In this document: piece by piece, positions 27,231 through 35,955 of the stretch
How positions within the stretch are numbered: the first letter of the stretch is position 1
Layout of the letters: every line of letters begins with the position of its first letter
NCBI RefSeq assembly: GCF_036057275.1
Contig: NZ_CP107945.1
Span: 7,006,001 to 7,070,000 of the forward strand
Source: Streptomyces sp. NBC_00390
GTDB taxonomy: Bacteria > Actinomycetota > Actinomycetes > Streptomycetales > Streptomycetaceae
DNA length: 64,000 nt
Reading direction: 5' to 3'
The notes under the pieces: model-generated
The model's database searches: none
What the model saw: the letters and a program-made list of their open reading frames with translations, nothing else
What the model was told of the DNA's origin: nothing
Made by a program: the position numbers and the translations under genes

Positions 27231-27675
27231 GGCACCCGAGCACAGATCCGCCGACGCGCCGGCGTACAGCCAGCCGGACCTCGGCTGGCTGCTGGACGAG
27301 CTGCTGGCCAAGACCGAGAACGTCCGCCAGGCCGTGCTGCTCACCGCGGACGGCCTCGCGATCTGCGCCTCCCGCGGCATGCCTCGCAGGGACATCGACC
27401 ACCTGGCCGCCGTCTGCGCCGGGTTCCACAGCCTTGCGAACGAGGCGGGTTCCCGGTTCGGCGCGGGCGACGTGCGGCAGACCATGGTCATGCTCGACGA
27501 CGCGTATCTCTTCGTCACACCGGCCGGCGACGGCAGCAGGCTCGCCGTGCTGTCCGACTTCGCAACCGACGTCGGCCAGCTCGCCCACGAGATGTCCCTG
27601 CTGGTCACGAAGGTGGGCCGGCACATGGCCGTACCCGCGCGATCGGGCGGCCAGGCCGACGACGCAGACCTCTAG
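27223..27675 (+). CDS. cvnB: Conservon roadblock/LC7 protein CvnB
   Basis: 150 aa from ATG 27223, overlapping the cvnA stop (ATGCCTGA). The roadblock/LC7 fold is shown by LGWLLDELLAKTENVRQAVLLTADGLAICAS and by the later TMVMLDDAYLFVTPAGDGSRLAVLSD. In other conservons this protein works with a small Ras-like GTPase, CvnD, as its regulator. A 20-bp tandem duplication sits exactly at its end and supplies the stop codon. Confidence 0.94.
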   Translation: MPEAPEHRSADAPAYSQPDLGWLLDELLAKTENVRQAVLLTADGLAICASRGMPRRDIDHLAAVCAGFHSLANEAGSRFGAGDVRQTMVMLDDAYLFVTPAGDGSRLAVLSDFATDVGQLAHEMSLLVTKVGRHMAVPARSGGQADDADL

Positions 27676-27689
27676 CCGACGACGCAGAC
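27655..27689. repeat. 15-bp direct repeat at the cvnB stop
   Basis: GCCGACGACGCAGAC occurs at 27655-27669 and 27675-27689 (period 20). The cvnB TAG stop lies between the copies. Confidence 0.85.
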
Positions 27690-27705
27690 TTCCGGACGGG
27701 CGGCC

Positions 27706-28074
27706 GTGAGCGACACCTGGTACGAGGACGAGACCGGCCCCATGGTGCGGCCGTACACCGTCACCCGGGGCCGGACCCGGCCCGCCGCCGAGCACTCGTT
27801 CGATCTGATGTCGAGGATCTCGGCGACGGTGGCCGACGGCACCGAGTCACGGCTCGACCACGCCCGCAGCTCGCTGCTGGAGCTCGTTCGCCGCGCGCCG
27901 CGCCCCGTCGCGGAGATCGCCGCCGACGCGGACCTGCCGCTCACGGTCGTCCGCGTACTGCTGGCCGACCTCGCCGAGGCCGGCCTGATCACCGTGTCCG
28001 CACCCGCCGTGCGCACCGGTCTGGAGGACCCCGACCTGCTGCGCGACATCGTCCACGCCCTGCGCAGGCTGTGA
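27706..28074 (+). CDS. cvnC: Conservon DUF742 protein CvnC
   Basis: 122 aa, GTG start. The N-terminus MVRPYTVTRGRT is the DUF742 hallmark. The C-terminal half is a winged-helix-like region (APRPVAEIAADADLPLTVVRVLLADLAEAGLI). In full conservons this is followed by the GTPase gene cvnD with a few bases overlap. Here the next gene is an amino-acid permease 256 bp away, and no GTPase motif (GxxxxGKT, NKxD) is found downstream. The gene looks intact. Confidence 0.93.
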   Translation: MSDTWYEDETGPMVRPYTVTRGRTRPAAEHSFDLMSRISATVADGTESRLDHARSSLLELVRRAPRPVAEIAADADLPLTVVRVLLADLAEAGLITVSAPAVRTGLEDPDLLRDIVHALRRL

Positions 28075-28102
28075 CGCCGCCCGACCCGGGCATGCATCGG
28101 GC

Positions 28103-28159
28103 CGCAATGTTTCCCCGCGCCTCCCCTCAGCGCGCAATGATCGTTCGCCGGTGCGCAAC
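28103..28159 (+). promoter_or_regulatory. CGCAA motif triad upstream of the permease gene
   Basis: CGCAA occurs at 28103-28107, 28133-28137 and 28154-28158, spaced 30 and 21 bp. The same arrangement (31 and 22 bp) lies upstream of the amidohydrolase gene in the same cassette. These spacings are near whole helical turns, suggesting cooperative sites for the Lrp/AsnC protein encoded between them. Confidence 0.45.
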
Positions 28160-28330
28160 ATCGATGCATTACGGGCATGAGCGGCGGACTCGTAGGCTCG
28201 GGCCTCGAACCAGGAGTGACGGTGACCGTCGTCTGCTCGGCGGTCCCACACCCATGCACGGGCTCCCCGTCATGCCCGCGGGCCGCCTCAGGTCACCTTC
28301 GCCGACCCGCAGCGATGAAGGAGCCCCCAC

Positions 28331-29797
28331 GTGCTGGATCACGGCGCAGCCCCGCCCGCGACCGAGCCTCCGCCTCTGAAGGCCCAGGGTCTCGCCACCA
28401 GGCTCATGCGGCGCAAGCCGGTCGAGCAGCTGGTGTCCGAAGGCGGTCAGGGCGAGGGCGGCGCACTGCGCCGTTCGCTCTCGATGTGGCAGCTGACCAT
28501 GATCAGCATCGGCGCCACACTGGGCACCGGCATCTTCGTCGTGCTCGGCGAGGCCACCCCGCTCGCCGGCCCGGCCGTGGCGATCTCGTTCGTGATCGCC
28601 GGCCTGACCGCGCTCTTCTCGGCGCTGTCCTACGCCGAGCTGGCAGGATCCATCCCGGTCTCCGGCTCCTCGTACTCCTACTCGTACGCCACGATGGGCG
28701 AACTCGTCGCCTGGATCTGCGGCTGGTGCCTGGTGCTGGAGTACGGCGTCTCGGTCGCGGCCGTCGCCGTCGGCTGGGGCGAGTACCTCGACGAACTGCT
28801 TGCCGGGACCATCGGCGTCACCATCCCCGAGGCCGTCGCCGCGCCGCTCGGCGAGGGCGGCTTCATCAACCTCCCCGCGCTCGTCGTGGTGCTGCTGGCC
28901 ATGGTCTTCCTGATGGGCGGCGCGAAGGAGAGCGCCCGCGTCAACACGATCATGGTCGTCGTGAAGATCGTGACGCTGCTGCTCTTCATCGGCATCGGTT
29001 TCCTGGGCATCAAGGCGGGCAACTACGCCCCGCTGGCTCCGCTCGGCGTCACCGGGATCAGCGCCGCCGCGGCCACCCTGTTCTTCTCGTACATCGGCTT
29101 CGACGCCGCCTCCACCGCCGGCGAGGAGGCCAGGAACCCCAAGCGGGACCTGCCGCGCGCGATCATGCTGTCACTGCTGATCGTCACCGTGCTCTACTGC
29201 CTCGTGGCACTGGTCGCCGTGGGCGCGATGCCGTGGGAGAACTTCGAGGGCACCGAGGCCGCGCTCGCCCAGATCATGAAGGACGTCACGGGCCAGAGCT
29301 TCTGGGGCGTGGTGCTCGCCGCGGGCGCGGTCGTCGCCATCGCCAGCGTCGTCTTCGCCGTGCTGTACGGCCAGACCCGCATCCTGTTCGCGATGTCCCG
29401 TGACGGCCTGGTGCCGAAGGTGTTCGCCCGGGTGAACCCGCGCACCGGAGCGCCGCGCGCCAACACCGTGATCGTGTCGCTGTTCTGCGGCATCCTCGCC
29501 GCCTTCATCCCGCTGGGTGAACTGGCCAACGCCACCAGCATCGGCACGCTCTTCGCGTTCGCCCTGGTCAATGTGGCCGTCGTCATCCTGCGCTACAAGC
29601 GGCCGGAGATGAACCGCACCTTCCGGGTGATGCTGTTCCCCCTCACCCCGATCCTGGGCTTCGGTTTCTGCGCCTACATGATGTGGAGCCTGCCGCCCGC
29701 CACGTGGATGGTCTTCGGTGGCTGGATGGCCGCGGGCCTCGTGTTCTACTTCGTCTACGGCCTGCGCCGTTCCCGACTGGCCTCAGCAGAGAAGTGA
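28331..29797 (+). CDS. Amino-acid permease (APC superfamily), probable cationic amino-acid uptake
   Basis: 488 aa, GTG start, with about 12 membrane spans. The first span contains the APC substrate motif ISIGATLGTGIFVVLGE. Later spans include TLFFSYIGFDAASTAGEEARNP, typical of cationic amino-acid transporters. N- and C-termini are cytoplasmic. It begins a cassette with an Lrp regulator 11 bp downstream and then the DavA- and DavB-like enzymes, so its cargo is probably their substrate (lysine or arginine). That specificity is inference from context. Confidence 0.9.
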   Translation: MLDHGAAPPATEPPPLKAQGLATRLMRRKPVEQLVSEGGQGEGGALRRSLSMWQLTMISIGATLGTGIFVVLGEATPLAGPAVAISFVIAGLTALFSALSYAELAGSIPVSGSSYSYSYATMGELVAWICGWCLVLEYGVSVAAVAVGWGEYLDELLAGTIGVTIPEAVAAPLGEGGFINLPALVVVLLAMVFLMGGAKESARVNTIMVVVKIVTLLLFIGIGFLGIKAGNYAPLAPLGVTGISAAAATLFFSYIGFDAASTAGEEARNPKRDLPRAIMLSLLIVTVLYCLVALVAVGAMPWENFEGTEAALAQIMKDVTGQSFWGVVLAAGAVVAIASVVFAVLYGQTRILFAMSRDGLVPKVFARVNPRTGAPRANTVIVSLFCGILAAFIPLGELANATSIGTLFAFALVNVAVVILRYKRPEMNRTFRVMLFPLTPILGFGFCAYMMWSLPPATWMVFGGWMAAGLVFYFVYGLRRSRLASAEK

Positions 29798-29807
29798 TCC
29801 GCCTCCT

Positions 29808-30263
29808 GTGCGACTGAACGATCTCGACGAACGCATCGTCCACGCCCTCGCCGAGGACGCCCGTCGTTCCTATGCCGACATCGGCTCACTGGTCGGCCTG
29901 TCCGCGCCCGCCGTGAAGCGGCGCGTGGACAGGCTGCGGGCCGAGGGGGCCATCACCGGCTTCACGGTCCGGGTCGACCCGGCCGCGCTCGGCTGGGAGA
30001 CCGAGGGCTTCATCGAGATCTACGCACGCAGCAACACCTCGCCCGAGACCATCCAGCGCGGTCTTGAGCGGTATCCCGAGGTCGCGTCCGCCTCCACCGT
30101 CACCGGTGAGGCGGACGCGATCGTCCAGGTCTTCGCCGCCGACATGCGCCACTTCGAGCGGGTGCTGGAGCGGATCGCGGGCGAGCCGTTCGTCGAGCGC
30201 ACCAAATCGGTGCTCGTGCTCTCCCCGTTGCTGCGGCGCTTCACGTCGGGCGCGCCGACGTAG
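29808..30263 (+). CDS. Lrp/AsnC-family transcriptional regulator of the amino-acid cassette
   Basis: 151 aa from GTG 29808. The HTH (ARRSYADIGSLVGLSAPAVKRRVDRLRAEGAI) is N-terminal; the RAM-like ligand domain follows (EIYARSNTSPETIQRGLERYPEVASASTVTGEADAIVQVF). It begins 11 bp after the permease stop and is on the same strand, so it is probably cotranscribed with it. It is the likely local regulator of the permease and the two degradation enzymes, with the amino-acid substrate as effector. A longer upstream frame exists but overlaps the permease gene and is rejected. Confidence 0.9.
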   Translation: MRLNDLDERIVHALAEDARRSYADIGSLVGLSAPAVKRRVDRLRAEGAITGFTVRVDPAALGWETEGFIEIYARSNTSPETIQRGLERYPEVASASTVTGEADAIVQVFAADMRHFERVLERIAGEPFVERTKSVLVLSPLLRRFTSGAPT

Positions 30264-30387
30264 ACGCCGAGGCGAGGGGCCCGCGGCGGCCGAGCCGGTC
30301 CGTCGCGCCGCGTCCGCGGACCGGGCCGCCGGTACAGACGCCCGGGAGGTGACCGCCGTCACATGGCCGCCCGTCGGCAACCGGGTG

Positions 30388-30446
30388 CGCAACGAATCAC
30401 CGCCGGCGCCTCCGATTGCGCAACAGATCGCGCACCAGCGCGCAAC
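30388..30446 (+). promoter_or_regulatory. CGCAA motif triad upstream of the amidohydrolase gene
   Basis: CGCAA at 30388-30392, 30419-30423 and 30441-30445, each followed by C, spaced 31 and 22 bp. The middle site forms the palindrome TTGCGCAA (30416-30423). This is the same motif and geometry as at 28103-28158, which supports a shared regulator. Confidence 0.5.
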
Positions 30447-30530
30447 GCTCGCGTCTTGTCCCGGCGGAAGGGCGGAACGTACCTTTTTAGACGTCTCCCC
30501 TTCACCTGCCCTATCGCCCGAGGTCATCCC

Positions 30531-31325
30531 ATGCCCCTGCGCACCGCCCTGCTCCAGAGTTCCGGCCGGCCGGGCTCGGTCGCCGAGAACCTGAAGGTGC
30601 TGGACGAGGCCGCGGGCCGCGCGGCCGCCGCCGGTGCCGGGCTGCTGGTGTGCCCCGAGATGTTCCTGACCGGGTACGCGATCGGGGACGACGTGCCCCG
30701 ACTGGCCGAGCCCGCCGACGGCGCCTGCGCCGTGAGCGTCGCGGAGATCGCCGTGCGCCACGGCCTCGCGGTCCTCTACGGCTACCCCGAGCGCAACGGC
30801 GAGCTGATCCACAACTCCTCCCAGCTGATCTCGGCGAACGGCGACCGGCTCGCGAACTACCGCAAGACCCATCTCTTCGGCTGCTTCGAACAGGAGTGGT
30901 TCACGCCCGGCGACCAGCCTGTGGTGCAGGCGGACCTCGACGGCATCCGGGTCGGCCTGCTGATCTGCTACGACGTGGAGTTCCCGGAGAACGTCAGGGC
31001 GCACGCCCTGGCCGGCACGGATCTGCTGCTGGTGCCCACCGCGCAGATGCACCCCTTCCAGTTCGTGGCCACCTCGGTCGTCCCCGTCCGGGCCTTCGAG
31101 AGCCAGATGTACATCGCGTACGTCAACAGGACAGGCCCCGAGGGCGAGTTCGAGTTCGTCGGACTCAGCTGCCTCGCAAGCCCCGACGGAACCGTCCGTA
31201 CCCGCGCCGGCCACGGCGAGGAGCTGGTGTTCGGCGAGGTCGACCCCGTGCTGCTCAGCGCCTCGCGGGAGACCAACCCCTATCTGCGCGACCGGCGCCC
31301 CGGCCTCTACGGCTCCCTCGCCTGA
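30531..31325 (+). CDS. davA: Carbon-nitrogen hydrolase, DavA-like (5-aminovaleramidase or 4-guanidinobutyramidase)
   Basis: 264 aa from ATG 30531. It belongs to the nitrilase superfamily with the complete catalytic triad: Glu43 (CPEMFLTGYAIG), Lys112 (NYRKTHLFGCFE) and Cys146 (LLICYDVEFPENVR). The CPEMFLTGY start closely resembles what I recall of Pseudomonas DavA, which hydrolyses 5-aminovaleramide in lysine breakdown. The flavin monooxygenase that would make such an amide is 58 bp downstream. If the substrate is arginine, the product would be 4-guanidinobutyrate. The family call is firm; the substrate is inferred. Confidence 0.85.
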   Translation: MPLRTALLQSSGRPGSVAENLKVLDEAAGRAAAAGAGLLVCPEMFLTGYAIGDDVPRLAEPADGACAVSVAEIAVRHGLAVLYGYPERNGELIHNSSQLISANGDRLANYRKTHLFGCFEQEWFTPGDQPVVQADLDGIRVGLLICYDVEFPENVRAHALAGTDLLLVPTAQMHPFQFVATSVVPVRAFESQMYIAYVNRTGPEGEFEFVGLSCLASPDGTVRTRAGHGEELVFGEVDPVLLSASRETNPYLRDRRPGLYGSLA

Positions 31326-31383
31326 CGCCTTCCCGACCCCCCGCCCCGCTGCTTCACCCTTCCGTGCAAGGAGTCCGTACCCC

Positions 31384-33078
31384 ATGACGTCCACGGTGCC
31401 CACCACCGCCGTCCAGCACAGCGACGCGCAGCCGCCCATCACCATGTTCGGCCCGGACTTCCCGTACGCGTACGACGACTATCTGGCCCACCCCGCGGGC
31501 ATCGGCCAGATACCGGCGACCGAGCACGGCACGGAGGTCGCGGTCATCGGCGGCGGCCTCTCCGGCATCGTCGCCGCGTACGAGCTGATGAAGATGGGCC
31601 TCAAGCCGGTCGTCTACGAGGCGGACAAGATCGGCGGCCGGCTGCGCACCGTCGGCTTCGACGGCTGCGACCCTGAGCTCTCCGCCGAGATGGGCGCCAT
31701 GCGCTTCCCGCCCTCCTCGACGGCGCTGCAGCACTACATCGACCTGGTGGGCCTGACCACGCAGCCGTTCCCCAACCCGCTCGCCCCGTGCACCCCGTCG
31801 ACGGTCGTGGACCTCAAGGGCGAGTCGCACTACGCCGAGACCATCGACGACCTGCCGCAGGTCTACCGCGATGTGATGGACGCCTGGAACGCCTGTCTGG
31901 AGGAGGGCGCGGACTTCTCCGACATGAACCGCGCCATGCGTGAGCGCGACGTCCCGCGCATCCGGGAGATCTGGGCCAAGCTGGTCGAGAAGCTCGACAA
32001 CCAGACGTTCTACGGCTTCCTCTGCGACTCCGAGGCCTTCAAGTCCTTCCGGCACCGAGAGATCTTCGGCCAGGTCGGCTTCGGCACCGGAGGCTGGGAC
32101 ACCGACTTCCCCAACTCCATCCTGGAGATCCTGCGGGTCGTCTACTCCGAGGCCGACGACCACCACCGCGGCATCGTCGAGGGCAGCCAGCAGCTGCCGC
32201 TGCGCCTGTGGGACCGCGAGCCGGCCAAGATCGTCCACTGGCCCCTCGGTACGTCGCTGAGCTCGCTGCACGACGGCGACCCGAAGCCGGCCGTGACCCG
32301 CCTCCACCGCACCGCGGGCAACCGGATCACCGTCACCGACGCCTCCGGCGACATCCGCACCTACCAGGCGGCGATCTTCACCGCGCAGTCCTGGATGCTG
32401 CTGTCCAAGATCGCGTGTGACGACTCGCTCTTCCCCATCGACCACTGGACGGCGATGGAGCGCACCCACTACATGGAGTCCTCCAAGCTGTTCGTCCCGG
32501 TCGACCGTCCGTTCTGGCTCGACAAGGACGAGATCACCGGCCGCGACACGATGTCGATGACCCTCACCGACCGGATGACCCGCGGCACGTACCTGCTCGA
32601 CAACGGGCCGGACAAGCCCGCCGTCATCTGCCTCTCGTACACCTGGTGCGACGACAGCCTCAAGTGGCTGCCGCTGTCCGCGAACGAGCGGATGGAGGTC
32701 ATGCTGAAGTCGCTCGGCGAGATCTACCCGAACGTCGACATCCGCAGCCACATCATCGGCAACCCGGTCACGGTGTCGTGGGAGAACGAGCCGTACTTCA
32801 TGGGCGCGTTCAAGGCGAACCTGCCCGGTCACTACCGCTACCAGCGCCGCCTGTTCACGCACTTCATGCAGGACCGTCTCCCCGAGGACAAGCGCGGCAT
32901 CTTCCTGGCCGGCGACGACATCTCGTGGACGGCGGGCTGGGCCGAGGGAGCCGTGCAGACCGCGCTGAACGCCGTGTGGGGCGTGATGCACCAGTTCGGC
33001 GGAGCCACCGACCCCACCAACCCGGGCCCCGGCGACCTCTACGACGAGATCGCGCCGGTCGAGCTGCCCGAGGACTGA
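31384..33078 (+). CDS. davB: L-lysine/L-arginine 2-monooxygenase, DavB-like flavoprotein
   Basis: 564 aa with AAGGAG upstream. The dinucleotide motif VIGGGLSGIVAAYELM (54-69) is followed by YEADKIGGRLRT. The N-terminal ITMFGPDFPYAYDDYLAHPAG, later FGQVGFGTGGWDTDFPNS and the C-terminal LAGDDISWTAGWAEGAVQT match, from memory, the lysine 2-monooxygenases of Pseudomonas almost phrase by phrase. It would convert the amino acid, O2 and FAD to the C1-shortened amide with release of CO2. Arginine 2-monooxygenase, known biochemically from Streptomyces, belongs to the same family, so lysine versus arginine is open. Confidence 0.87.
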   Translation: MTSTVPTTAVQHSDAQPPITMFGPDFPYAYDDYLAHPAGIGQIPATEHGTEVAVIGGGLSGIVAAYELMKMGLKPVVYEADKIGGRLRTVGFDGCDPELSAEMGAMRFPPSSTALQHYIDLVGLTTQPFPNPLAPCTPSTVVDLKGESHYAETIDDLPQVYRDVMDAWNACLEEGADFSDMNRAMRERDVPRIREIWAKLVEKLDNQTFYGFLCDSEAFKSFRHREIFGQVGFGTGGWDTDFPNSILEILRVVYSEADDHHRGIVEGSQQLPLRLWDREPAKIVHWPLGTSLSSLHDGDPKPAVTRLHRTAGNRITVTDASGDIRTYQAAIFTAQSWMLLSKIACDDSLFPIDHWTAMERTHYMESSKLFVPVDRPFWLDKDEITGRDTMSMTLTDRMTRGTYLLDNGPDKPAVICLSYTWCDDSLKWLPLSANERMEVMLKSLGEIYPNVDIRSHIIGNPVTVSWENEPYFMGAFKANLPGHYRYQRRLFTHFMQDRLPEDKRGIFLAGDDISWTAGWAEGAVQTALNAVWGVMHQFGGATDPTNPGPGDLYDEIAPVELPED

Positions 33079-33130
33079 CCCGCCGGCGGCGCCCGAGGGC
33101 GGGTGCCGCCCGGGGACTTCCGCCGACACT

Positions 33131-33157
33131 CCTCCTGCGGCCGACGGCCGCAGGAGG
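33131..33157 (+). terminator. Hairpin terminator after the monooxygenase gene
   Basis: A perfect 12-bp stem (33131-33142 with 33146-33157) with a GAC loop ends the catabolic cassette. Confidence 0.75.
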
Positions 33158-33265
33158 CATCCCCACCCGCCGGCGGACCGACCTGCCGCCCGGGGACGGC
33201 CGCGATCCGGCCGCCCCGGGCGGCGCTCAACCCGTCGACCATCTTGTGGCCGGCGGAAGCCGGGG

Positions 33266-33970
33266 TCAGCGCCAGGGTGTGAGCAGGCAGCGGCCGACCA
33301 GGCCGACGCCGGCGTCCAGCCGCTGGGTGAACTCCTCGGCCAGCTCCGGCAGATCGCGCAGCCGCCACAGCAGCCGCGCCGCCGTCCAGGCACCGTCACG
33401 CGCCCGCTCCAGACTCCATGATCCGGCCAGGTGGGTCAGCGGGTCGGCGATCTGCAGCAGGTCGGGGCCGGGCATCAGATCCTCGCGGACACGTTCCTCG
33501 AGCAGTTCGAGGATGTCGCCGACCCGGTCGAACTCGTCCTCCACCTCCGCCGGTTCGCAGCCGAGGGCACGGCAGGTGTCCACCACGGCGAGTGCCAGGT
33601 CATGGCCGACATGGGCGTTGACCCCCGCAAGCGCGAACTGCAGGGGCCGGACGCCGGGATGGCGGCGGTACTGGAACAGCGGCCGCCAGCAGGCGGGCGG
33701 ACGCACACCGTCGGCGGCCGCTTCCACGGCCGTGAGATAGCGCTCGGCGAAGAGCACGCTCAGGGTGGCGGCGGCCTGCGGATCAGGGAAGCCGCCGCGG
33801 TCGATACGCCGGCCGATCTCTTCGGTGACGGTCAGATAGACCCGGTTGAACACCGCGAGCCCGTCGCCGGCCGGCCAGGCGGAGCCGTACGCGGACATAC
33901 GCTCCATCACCGAGCCGACCGCGGCCGGGCCGAAGCCCGGCCGGACAGCGAAATGCTCCATCTGCGCCAT
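33266..33970 (-). CDS. DUF5995-like hypothetical protein
   Basis: 234 aa from ATG 33970; ATG 33961 is an alternative. It is largely alpha-helical. Phrases such as DGLAVFNRVYLTVTEEI, FAERYLTAVEAAADG, ALAGVNAHVGHDLALAVVDTC and LLTPWR are typical of the DUF5995 family as I remember it. The conserved NAHVGHDL contains two His near an Asp, so a metal or catalytic role is possible but unproven. It is convergent with the monooxygenase gene and divergent from the GH6 gene. Function unknown. Confidence 0.72.
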   Translation of the reverse strand: MAQMEHFAVRPGFGPAAVGSVMERMSAYGSAWPAGDGLAVFNRVYLTVTEEIGRRIDRGGFPDPQAAATLSVLFAERYLTAVEAAADGVRPPACWRPLFQYRRHPGVRPLQFALAGVNAHVGHDLALAVVDTCRALGCEPAEVEDEFDRVGDILELLEERVREDLMPGPDLLQIADPLTHLAGSWSLERARDGAWTAARLLWRLRDLPELAEEFTQRLDAGVGLVGRCLLTPWR

Positions 33971-34074
33971 GAACGAAGGGTCCCAGCCATAGGCTCGTGG
34001 CCGTGGTGCCCGGCCGGGGCTTCCCCAGAACGGGGGAACGACGGGGCTGCCGGTGTCACCTGGAGGGGGAGATC

Positions 34075-35244
34075 GTGTCAGGCGTCCGTACTCAACGCCG
34101 TGCCGAGCGCACTGCCGGACGGCGCGCCGCGCGCCGTCGGGCGATGGTGGCGGCCGCATCGGCCGTGGTCGCGGCCGCGGCGGCGGCCGGTGTGCTGTCG
34201 CAGACGTCGCGGGACGGCGGGACCAAGCGGGCGGCCCCATCGGTCACCAAGGCCACGGCCCCCGCCCCGCTGCCCGTCCGGCCGTCCCCGACGCCCACCC
34301 CGCCCAAGCCCAGCGCCTCGCCGAGCCGGGCGCCCGAGCCGTCCCGGTCCGCCGCCCCCGGACCCGTCCGCACCCGCACCGCCGCTGCCGCCCTGTACCG
34401 GCACCCCGGGTCACAGGCGCTCGACTGGGTCCGCGCGCACCGCAGCGACCCGAGGCGGAGCGTGATAGAGGCGCGGATCGCGGCACAGCCCAGTGCCGTC
34501 TGGTTCACCGAGTACGACCCCGGCACCGTCACGGGCAAGGTGCGCTCGGTGACGTCGGCGGCCGCGGCGGCGAACCGCACGGCCGTCCTGGTGGCCTATG
34601 CGATACCGGACCGGGACTGCGGGGGAGCCTCCGAGGGGGGCGCCCCGGACCTCGGCGCGTACGACCGCTGGATCGGCGAGTTCGCGGCCGGCCTCGGCGA
34701 CAAGCCGGTCCTCGTGATCCTCGAACCCGACTCGATCGCCCAGGCCGACTGCCTGTCCGCCGGTCAGCGGTCGGCACGCTTCGCCACCCTCGGACGCGCC
34801 GCGCGGACGCTGAAGGCGGCCAACCCGCGCGCCAAGGTCTACTTCGACGCGGGGCACTCCGGCTGGCATCCGGTGGCCGAGCAGGCCGCGGCGCTGCGCT
34901 CGGCCGAGGCGGGCACCAGCGGCGACGGCATCTTCACCAATGTCTCCAACTTCCACGGCACCGCCGAGGAGGTGGCCTACGCGCGCCGGGTGCTGGCGGC
35001 GCTCGGTGGCCGGCCGGGCCTCGGAGCTGTCATCGACACCAGCCGCAACGGCAACGGTGCGCCGCAGGCCGGGCAGTGGTGCGACCCGGACGGGCGGGCG
35101 ATCGGCCGCGCGCCGACCACCGACACCGGCGAGGCGGACATCGACGCCTATCTGTGGGTCAAGCTGCCGGGGGAGTCGGACGGCTGCAAGGGCGGCGCCG
35201 GGTCCTTCACCCCGGAGTACGCCTACGAGTTGGCGACGGGCTGA
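34075..35244 (+). CDS. Glycoside hydrolase family 6 (cellulase/cellobiohydrolase-like)
   Basis: 389 aa from GTG 34075, chosen for the strong GGAGGGGGAG site upstream. A basic N-terminus and one hydrophobic stretch (MVAAASAVVAAAAAAGVLSQ) act as signal peptide or membrane anchor. A Pro-Thr-Ser linker covers about 60-105. The GH6 domain follows: VWFTEYDP, VLVAYAIPDRDCGG (catalytic acid Asp region), LVILEPDSIAQ and VYFDAGHSGWHP. The later VIDTSRNGNG and LWVKLPGESDG match the C-terminal loop. It lacks a cellulose-binding module. Confidence 0.92.
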   Translation: MSGVRTQRRAERTAGRRAARRRAMVAAASAVVAAAAAAGVLSQTSRDGGTKRAAPSVTKATAPAPLPVRPSPTPTPPKPSASPSRAPEPSRSAAPGPVRTRTAAAALYRHPGSQALDWVRAHRSDPRRSVIEARIAAQPSAVWFTEYDPGTVTGKVRSVTSAAAAANRTAVLVAYAIPDRDCGGASEGGAPDLGAYDRWIGEFAAGLGDKPVLVILEPDSIAQADCLSAGQRSARFATLGRAARTLKAANPRAKVYFDAGHSGWHPVAEQAAALRSAEAGTSGDGIFTNVSNFHGTAEEVAYARRVLAALGGRPGLGAVIDTSRNGNGAPQAGQWCDPDGRAIGRAPTTDTGEADIDAYLWVKLPGESDGCKGGAGSFTPEYAYELATG

Positions 35245-35496
35245 CCGCTACCGCTGCTCGTGGCCCGACCGGCTGCCCCCGTCGCCGCTGTCGTACGGCG
35301 AGGGGCCGGAGGCCGACGCCGCCGACGCCGCTGATGACACCCGCGGTGGCCTGGACCGGGGGCGGGCGGAGCGGACAGTCCGATCGCCGACCGGACGAGC
35401 CCGCCCGAACGGGGTACCTGAGCGACTGCTTAGGATGGTTCCGGCCGACTGCTTGACGCCGGCATCTTTCAGCCAGCGCCCTCAGGAGCCCCGACC

Positions 35497-35955
35497 GTGA
35501 CCACCCGCGCCCCGTCCGTCCCCGCCGTCGAGTACGGCGTCCTCGTTCCCGTGGTCGTCCACTTCGACGACCTCGACGCACTCGGCCTGCTGCACAACGC
35601 CCGCTACCCGCTGATGGTCGAGCGGGCCTGGGTGACGCACTGGCAGGAGCGCGGCTTCAGCTTCGAGGGCGACTGGGCCGCGGCAGGCGACGCCTGCAAC
35701 GCGGTACGGGAGCTGCGGATCGGCTATGAGCTCCCCGTGAACCGCACAGGGGAGTACGCGGTGCACCTCTGGCTGGACCGGCTCGGCCGCACCGGGCTGA
35801 CGTACGGCTTCCGCTTCTGCTCGGCGGACGGCGCCGTCACCTATGCGCAAGGCGCACGGGTCCTGGTCCGGCTGGACCCGGGCACCCTGCGCCCCGCCCC
35901 GTGGAGCGAGGCGTTCAGGGACGCGGGTCGGGGACTGCTGCGTCCGCAGGACTGA
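35497..35955 (+). CDS. 4HBT-type acyl-CoA thioesterase
   Basis: 152 aa hotdog-fold protein, GTG start. The active-site region VVVHFDDLDALGLLHNARYPLMVERAW (about residues 19-45) has the Asp of the YbgC/4-hydroxybenzoyl-CoA thioesterase type. It should hydrolyse acyl-CoA; substrate unknown. Its end overlaps the convergent MFS gene by 41 bp. Confidence 0.85.
   Translation: MTTRAPSVPAVEYGVLVPVVVHFDDLDALGLLHNARYPLMVERAWVTHWQERGFSFEGDWAAAGDACNAVRELRIGYELPVNRTGEYAVHLWLDRLGRTGLTYGFRFCSADGAVTYAQGARVLVRLDPGTLRPAPWSEAFRDAGRGLLRPQD

Noticed and set aside
24468..27626. Minus-strand open frame of 1052 codons opposite cvnA-cvnB
   Set aside because: Shadow of the conservon genes; the translation is Gly/Val/Asp/His-rich with no domain.
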